A program made the translations under genes and the position numbers. A stretch of 64,000 nucleotides of DNA from Warburgia ugandensis (taxonomy: Eukaryota; Streptophyta; Magnoliopsida; Canellales; Canellaceae). This document shows, in pieces, positions 58,590 to 64,000 of this stretch. The notes under the pieces are model-generated. The model saw nothing but the letters and a program-made list of their open reading frames with translations, made no database searches and was not told the DNA's origin. Every line of letters begins with the position of its first letter. Within the stretch, counting starts at the first letter, position 1. The stretch lies in assembly GCA_035236585.1 (NCBI GenBank), contig CP141135.1, positions 7,722,001-7,786,000 on the forward strand. The letters are read 5' to 3'.

Positions 58590-59350
58590 TACCAAGGCCT
58601 GCAAATCAACAAAGAGCCGCACCCACCTCTGGACCATCCTCGGCTGAGGGCTCTCTTGGACCAGTATGCACATATATTCGACCAGCCGCTACAGTTGCTG
58701 GTCAGTCGTCCGCAAGACCATGCCATCCGAGTCCAGGACAATGCCCACCCCCGAATATACGACCATATAGGTATCTACACTGTCAAAAGAATGAAATCGA
58801 GCGGATCATCAAAGAATTGTGAGAGGCTGGCATTATTCGAGCCAGCACGAGCCCCTACTCAAGCCCAGTATTGTTGGTCAAGAAGAAAGACGGGGGGTTG
58901 GCGTTTCTGCGTCGATTACCGCGCCCTCAACAAGATCACCATCCCGGATAAGTTTCCTATTCCTACTATTGATGAACTATTGGATGAGTTGGGAGAAGCC
59001 ACTATCTTCTCCAAACTAGATCTTCAGTCCGGCTACTACCAAACCCGTATCAAGGAGGAAGACGTTGCCAAAACTACGTTTAGGACACACAAAGGTCACT
59101 ACGAATTCCTGGTCATGCCCTTCGCTTGATGAATGTCCCCTCCACCTTCCAAGCCCTTATGAACGACATCTTTCTCCAGTATCTTAGTAAGTTTGTTCTA
59201 GTCTTTTTTTACAACATACTTGTTTATAGTGTTGACATTGAACTACATTTAGAACATTTGGCCACCGTACTGCACCTGTTGGGGTCTCACAAACTAGTGG
59301 TTAACAAGAAAAAGTGTTGATTTGACCAACCCCAATTAGAGTATCTGGGC
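58590..59350 (+). pseudogene. gypsy reverse transcriptase remnant
   Basis: [60 protein letters not shown] and [10 protein letters not shown] are typical Ty3 RT blocks. A shift at 59127 then gives STFQALMNDIF and LVFFYNILVYS, where the catalytic FxDD is F-Y-N, so the two Asp are lost. Inactive even apart from the frame breaks. Confidence 0.9.
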
Positions 59351-59392
59351 CATGTAATATTTGCGAGGGGAGTAGCCGCAAAAGGCTCCAAG

Positions 59393-60000
59393 GTGGACTG
59401 CATGCTCAATGGGCCTATCCCTCAGGAGGTTAAAGCATTATGGGGAATCTTGGGGCTCACGGGTTATTACTACAAATTCGTAAGAAACTATGGAATCATT
59501 GCCGCTCCTCTCACAAATCTGCTTAAGAAATATAGTTTCCAATGGATCCCTGAGGCACAAACAGCTTTTGATGAACTAAAGAAGGCCATGACTTCGGTTC
59601 CTGTCCTGGCTATTCCCAATTTCAATAAGCCCTTCATTCTAGAAACTGATGCTTCAGGAAAGGGGGTTGGAGCGGTTCTCATGCAGGAAGGGTGGCCAAT
59701 TGCCTTCTTCAGCCAAGCTCTCGCCCGCCGCACCCAGTCTAAGTCCGTGTACGAGAGATAGCTAATGGCAGTAGTCTTAGCTATCCAGAAATGGTGCCAT
59801 TATCTGCTAGGCAGGAGGTTCACTATCCATACAGACCAAAGGAGCCTTCAATTCCTCATGAATCAACGAGTACTCAGTAGTGAGCAACAGAAATGGCTCA
59901 TCAAATTACTTGGTTTCAACTTCGACATCCAATACAAACCTAGGAGGCAAAATCGTGTAGCAGATGCTCTCTCTAGGAAAGCTGATATTGGCGACACTAA
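59393..60000 (+). pseudogene. gypsy RNase H remnant
   Basis: [69 protein letters not shown], then after a stop at 59759 the block HTDQRSLQFLMNQRV and RVADALSRK. The RNase H Asp residues in TDAS, TDQR and ADALSR are present. Confidence 0.88.
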
Positions 60001-61232
60001 AGGCTGCTCCAGCTCTCAACCTGGGAGTTCAGCAGGATTGGAATGCAACTACCACCTATTGGCCCTCTCCACAGTCCAGTACCAAGGATCTCAAGGACTA
60101 GAAGATGAAACCCGCCAAGATGAAAGCCTATGCACTATCTTACAAGACCTTCTGGTTGACCCCAACAATCACAAAGGTTTCTCTTTACGACATGGTTGCT
60201 TACTCTTCTGTGATAGGTTGGTCATTCCTCAAGCTTCCCCTAGAATCCCCACCTTAGTCAAAGAATTTCATTCAACTCCAGCTGGTGGGCATTCAGGATC
60301 CTTCAGAACGTTCAAAAGACTTTCCAATATTGTGTTCTGGAAGGGAATGAGAAAGGATGTCTAGAACTTTGTAGCTTCGTGCGACGTATGCCAGAGGAAT
60401 AAGTACCAAGCACTAAAACTAGGAGGTCTTCTTCAGCCTTTACCTCTCCCAGAACAAGTTTGGGATAACCTCTCCATGGACTTTATTGGAGGCTTACCTA
60501 GATCTCAAGAGATGGATACAATACTAGTGGTAGTAGACAGACTCTCGAACTACAGCCATTTCCTTCCATTAGGCCACCTGTTTTCTACCCAAGAGGTTGT
60601 GACTCTCTTTGTTAAGGAAGTGGTCTGGCTGCATGGGTACCCTCGTTCCATGGTATCAAACAGGGATAGGCTCTTTATCAATCAATTTTGGACAGAACTA
60701 TTCAGGTTAGCTAGAACAGAACTGAAGATGAGTACTGCCTACCTCCCACAAACGGATGGGCAAACGGAAGTAGTCAACCGGTGCCTGGAAACATACTTAC
60801 GCTGCTTCACTTCCACCCATCCTAAGCTATGGCCCAGGTGGATCCCTTAGGCGGAATTCTAGTATAATGCCACATTTCAAGGGGCTGCCAGGATGTCCCC
60901 ATTTAAGGCCCTATATGGATGTGATCCTCCTACTTTGTTACTGTTTTCAGATGAGGGGTCTGTAGTGGAGGCAGTAAACCAACAGATCCAAGACAAGAAT
61001 GTCATCTTACAAAAACTCAAGGGTAACTTTCTAGTGGCGCAAGACAGAATGAAATCCCAAGCAAACAAAGGATGGAGAGATGTTCAATTCCAAATAGAGG
61101 AGCGGATCTTCCTGAAGTTGCAACCATTTAAGTTCAAGAGGTTAGCCAAGCGACCCAATGAGAAGCTCAGTCCCCGGTTTTATGGTCCTTACCCAGTCTT
61201 GGAACGAGTTGGAGAAGAGGGAAGGAGCTGGG
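60001..61232 (+). pseudogene. gypsy integrase remnant
   Basis: HHCC zinc domain: FHSTPAGGHSGSFRTFKRL and FVASCDVCQRNKYQA, with a stop at 60361. Catalytic core: MDFIGGLPRS (first Asp), then GYPRSMVSNRDRLFINQFW where the expected second catalytic Asp of SDRD is Asn, and TDGQTEVVNRCLETYL (Glu). The C-terminal domain starts KPRFYGP-like (LSPRFYGPYPVLERVGEEG) and runs directly into LTR sequence, so the end of the protein and any chromodomain are deleted. Confidence 0.88.
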
Positions 61233-61393
61233 GAGGAAACTACCATTCCAGACCTTCTGGGGGTTTCTCCTGATGTTGTTCCTAGACTTTTGGCTACTGA
61301 TTTCCTTTGTAATCCACTCGACTATTCAATAAATTTAGCTTCTTTTGCCTTTTAATGGGTTTATCCTTAGACATTGAACCAGAAGAGCTATCA
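61233..61393 (+). repeat. Truncated 3' LTR of the gypsy element
   Basis: 161 bp equal to the last third of the 5' LTR (GAGGAAACTACCATTCC to GAGCTATCA). A deletion fused it to integrase, removing the polypurine tract and about 290 bp of LTR, while leaving the outer end and CATAA duplication intact. Confidence 0.9.
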
Positions 61394-61398
61394 CATAA

Positions 61399-64000
61399 AC
61401 AATCTCATTCTAGGCTACCTCATCCCTCCGTTGAGGCTCCATGCAGCAGACCCTAGTAAAGACACAGACATCCACAGTGACAGCAAAAGAATAAACTGGT
61501 GAAGTAGAGAAGAGAACAAACAAAGATAAAAATCATAATCATCATCAACACCTTATCCTGATTAGGGGTCAGTCACATGAATCTCGTTCCGTCATTTCGC
61601 TCTATTAAGTGTCATGTCTTTATTAAGTCTCAAAGTTTTTAAATCTTTTCTCATCACTTCTATGCACGTTCTCATGGGCTTTCACCTTACCCTTTTAGAA
61701 CCTTCATCTTAGATCACCTCACCCCTAAGAACAAATATCTAAGATATCCTTAAGATACATAAGATGCTTTAGACTTCAACAAACTTCTGTTATATAAGAG
61801 AGTAACTAGAAGCGATCCACAATAATTCCAGAAAGGGAGTCTAAGTGCAGCTAACCAAATATCCATCAACAGTTATCAGCTTGTTAACCAACTAAATAAA
61901 CAAGTACCCTGCATAGCTCAAATTAAAAGGTTACATGCCCTTCTTTCTAGATGGCAATGCATCTCCAATGTGCATGATCTTTCATTCACATGTAACAAAT
62001 TGTTTCCTAAGACAGTCAATTGAATTTTGAATGACACATAGAAGATCATAAAGTTATTAGTATAACTACAATCTCACAAAATCTTAATCTTATAGCATGT
62101 CTGCTCTGGTGAGTCCCACTATTATGATCCACCAAATTAGTTGTGAGATTAAGGGAGACAACTTTCAATCTGAACCATACAGTTCAACAGAAATACAGGC
62201 AGTATATTCTCCTCTATGCTGGACTTACTACAGCAACAGATAAGTCTTCTTGTGCTACAGTTGCATGGAAGTATTAGGTTTGCAAAAAGCACAAGCAAAC
62301 AGCACCGCCAGCTCAAGTTGCACAGCCTGATCTGGTGACTACATTTAGAAGTCTCACAAATTGATATAAAAGCTGAAATTCTCAATGTCAGACGGATGCT
62401 TATTAGAAATTACTGGAAGGCTCTATACCTCCTTGGTATTGAAATTTCATAAGGTGAGAGGTAAGCAAGAGAAACTATGCTTGTCAGTGATCATTGTTGT
62501 TGAGGATTAGATATTCTTGGTTTATGTTCTCTTTTCTTCATGACCATCTTGCTCATTTATATAGTTCTTCTCTTTCCTCACTAAAAGGTTTTGCTACTGC
62601 TCCACAAAAGCAATATTCTTGAAAATTCTGTAAGAGCTTCTTTGAACACAACACTAACCAAGCAGGAAAAACATTTACACACTTCTTCCTATGATCTCTA
62701 GAAGAATCAATTCTGCTCTAATACCAGTTGCCGATTGTTTAATGTTTGATAATACAAAATTTCCATATAAAACAGACATGCTGGTAACAGGAAAGGAACA
62801 GATGAGAAAGCATGAGAGGCAAGTTTGTATGGTTATATATAACAAAAATGTGAAGTATGGAGAACGTGTTGAGAATACCAAACCAAGAAAAACTACTTCT
62901 AGAAACCAACTAATACACTATGTCCTGCTAAAATAATCTCCACTCAGATACATTGATTTGATTCTTTATGACACTGATTATTTGTCTGGATTTCTGATAT
63001 ACATATTGATACACTGAGGAGGGATGAATAGCAAGTTTCTCCTCCAAAAGACTGAGAAAACTTGCCTCTTCAAATAGAATTCGAGAGTATTACATATCTC
63101 TCTCCAAATTAGAAGGTTGTAAGTACCAATATTGTCTATGGGAAAAACAAGTAAGAATTCGATGTCAAGAGCATTTGGAAATTTAGTTCTTTGGTTTTAG
63201 TGTTAGACTAATGAAATATCACACCTAGGATGAATTGCAATGATACATTTACACAGATCTATTGCAATGATCATCAACACAAGAGTAAAAACTATGAAGA
63301 TAGGTACTTCCGCATTTGTGAGGACAATGTGAGGAGACATAATTACACTATACGGATAACTCATCTTCAAAGAATAATAGTCTATAGAACTAAGATATTT
63401 GTAATTCTCTAGAAGTAAGTGCGTACCCAAAGTCTTAATTCACCAGAAGTGTGATCTCAGAAGAATGGAGATACCATGGGCACTTTGGGAGCAGATATAG
63501 GTTATCTCTTAGACTATGATCATCCATAAGCAATCTCCTAATTGGTGTGCCTACTTCTACAGAATGTAATTTTAACCCAAAAATGAATCCACCAGCTGTT
63601 TCCTAAAGAGTTGTGTAGCAAGTGTTCTATAGGTATTTACATGCTATTAACAACAATGATCAAATGAATTGAGAAAACATGAAATTCCTTATACAAGCAT
63701 GCTTGTTTTTCTTAGTCCAAACCAATGAAAGAGGGAGCTAGACATTTAATGTCTTTGACTACTTGGATCATCAGTGGTTGGCCTTAATGTAAAAGACTAC
63801 TGACGGGCACAAAGAATTTTAGGACACTTGTACCAAGGAAATCTTTAAGAATTTGAGAATTTTCCATTAGTTACTACAACTGAGTCAACCTCAGATTGTA
63901 GCCTTAAATTTTGGGATATTATCCATAAAGGAGAGAACTAGCAATTTCCAATAATCCACCAGAAACCAAAGATTGGAGAAACCCAAGAGGATCTAAAAGA
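61399..64000 (-). other. MSL copy 2 intron 4, continuing to the window end
   Basis: Matches 21767-24370 in the same intron of copy 1, with no large differences. No nested gene. Short frames present in both copies are not evidence of coding. Confidence 0.9.

Larger units (their letters stand above)
56500..61393 (+). mobile_element. Ty3/gypsy retrotransposon in MSL copy 2 intron 4
   Basis: 4894 bp flanked by CATAA (56495-56499 and 61394-61398); copy 1 shows the empty site with a single CATAA (21762-21766). Order: 5' LTR, tRNA-Met PBS, gag with zinc knuckle, protease, reverse transcriptase, RNase H, integrase, 3' LTR remnant, the Ty3/gypsy order. Size and short LTR suggest a chromovirus such as Reina, but the C-terminal end where a chromodomain would be is deleted, so the clade is uncertain. 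Frames are broken and catalytic residues are changed. It lies antisense to the MSL gene. Confidence 0.95.
41980..64000 (+). repeat. Segmental duplication, copy 2
   Basis: Begins inside the 3' half of the Au SINE (matching 8011) and continues to the window end (matching 24370). Contains GST copy 2, the end of MSL copy 2 and a gypsy insertion. Lacks the 3.1 kb solo LTR, the 8129-9280 block and the 3' LTR of the TRIM-like element. Confidence 0.95.

Noticed and set aside
1-64000. CRISPR arrays, bacterial operons, phage or defence islands
   Set aside because: None present. The window is plant nuclear DNA, and the repeats are transposons, microsatellites and a segmental duplication.

Overview
The window is nuclear DNA of a flowering plant. 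Evidence: intron-containing genes of two plant families (a phi-class glutathione S-transferase and an MscS-like mechanosensitive channel of the MSL4/5/6/8 type), Ty1/copia and Ty3/gypsy LTR retrotransposons primed by initiator tRNA-Met, LINE remnants with a C-terminal RNase H domain, Au-type SINEs and a hAT-like MITE. The species cannot be named from the sequence. Most of the longer open frames are non-coding or transposon debris. There are few real host genes and all lie on the minus strand.

Layout. 1-1475 is a strikingly CT-rich repeat, perhaps a gypsy LTR fragment. 1476-5778 is a decayed copia element on the plus strand, ending in a polypurine tract and a 3' LTR. 5779-7743 has no recognised gene. 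From 7744 there is a rhodanese-like gene relic whose intron carries a small non-autonomous LTR element (7865-10285). That element has an Au SINE nested in its 5' LTR, and a hAT-like MITE (8602-9112) lies within the same span. A 3.1 kb solo LTR sits at 12344-15446, followed by PPR-like and LINE scraps. Then come GST copy 1 (19562-18732, broken) and the complete five-exon MSL gene (28215-21296). 28.3-41.6 kb is mostly unrecognised intergenic sequence with three SINEs, a lone last exon of a third MSL gene (38201-37931), and a minus-strand copia head (LTR, PBS, leader, part of gag; 41974-39660).

From about 41980 to the window end the sequence repeats 8011-24370 at an offset of about 34 kb: a segmental duplication. 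Copy 2 holds an intact GST (54021-53155) and the last exon of a second MSL gene (56308-56026). The remainder of that MSL gene lies beyond the window. Its long intron has been entered by a 4.9 kb Ty3/gypsy element (56500-61393) with a clean CATAA target duplication. The copies differ by lineage-specific events: solo LTR only in copy 1, gypsy only in copy 2, and loss of a GST splice donor in copy 1.

How the genes relate. GST and MSL lie head-to-tail on the same strand, 1.7-2.0 kb apart, and were duplicated together. Nothing shows that they act together: the GST is expected to be a soluble glutathione-conjugating or ligand-binding enzyme, and the MSL a membrane-tension-gated ion channel. The main interest is the structure: a young duplication whose left edge falls inside a SINE nested inside an LTR, each copy carrying an empty site for the other's insertion, and a duplicated gene pair caught as one member is being lost.
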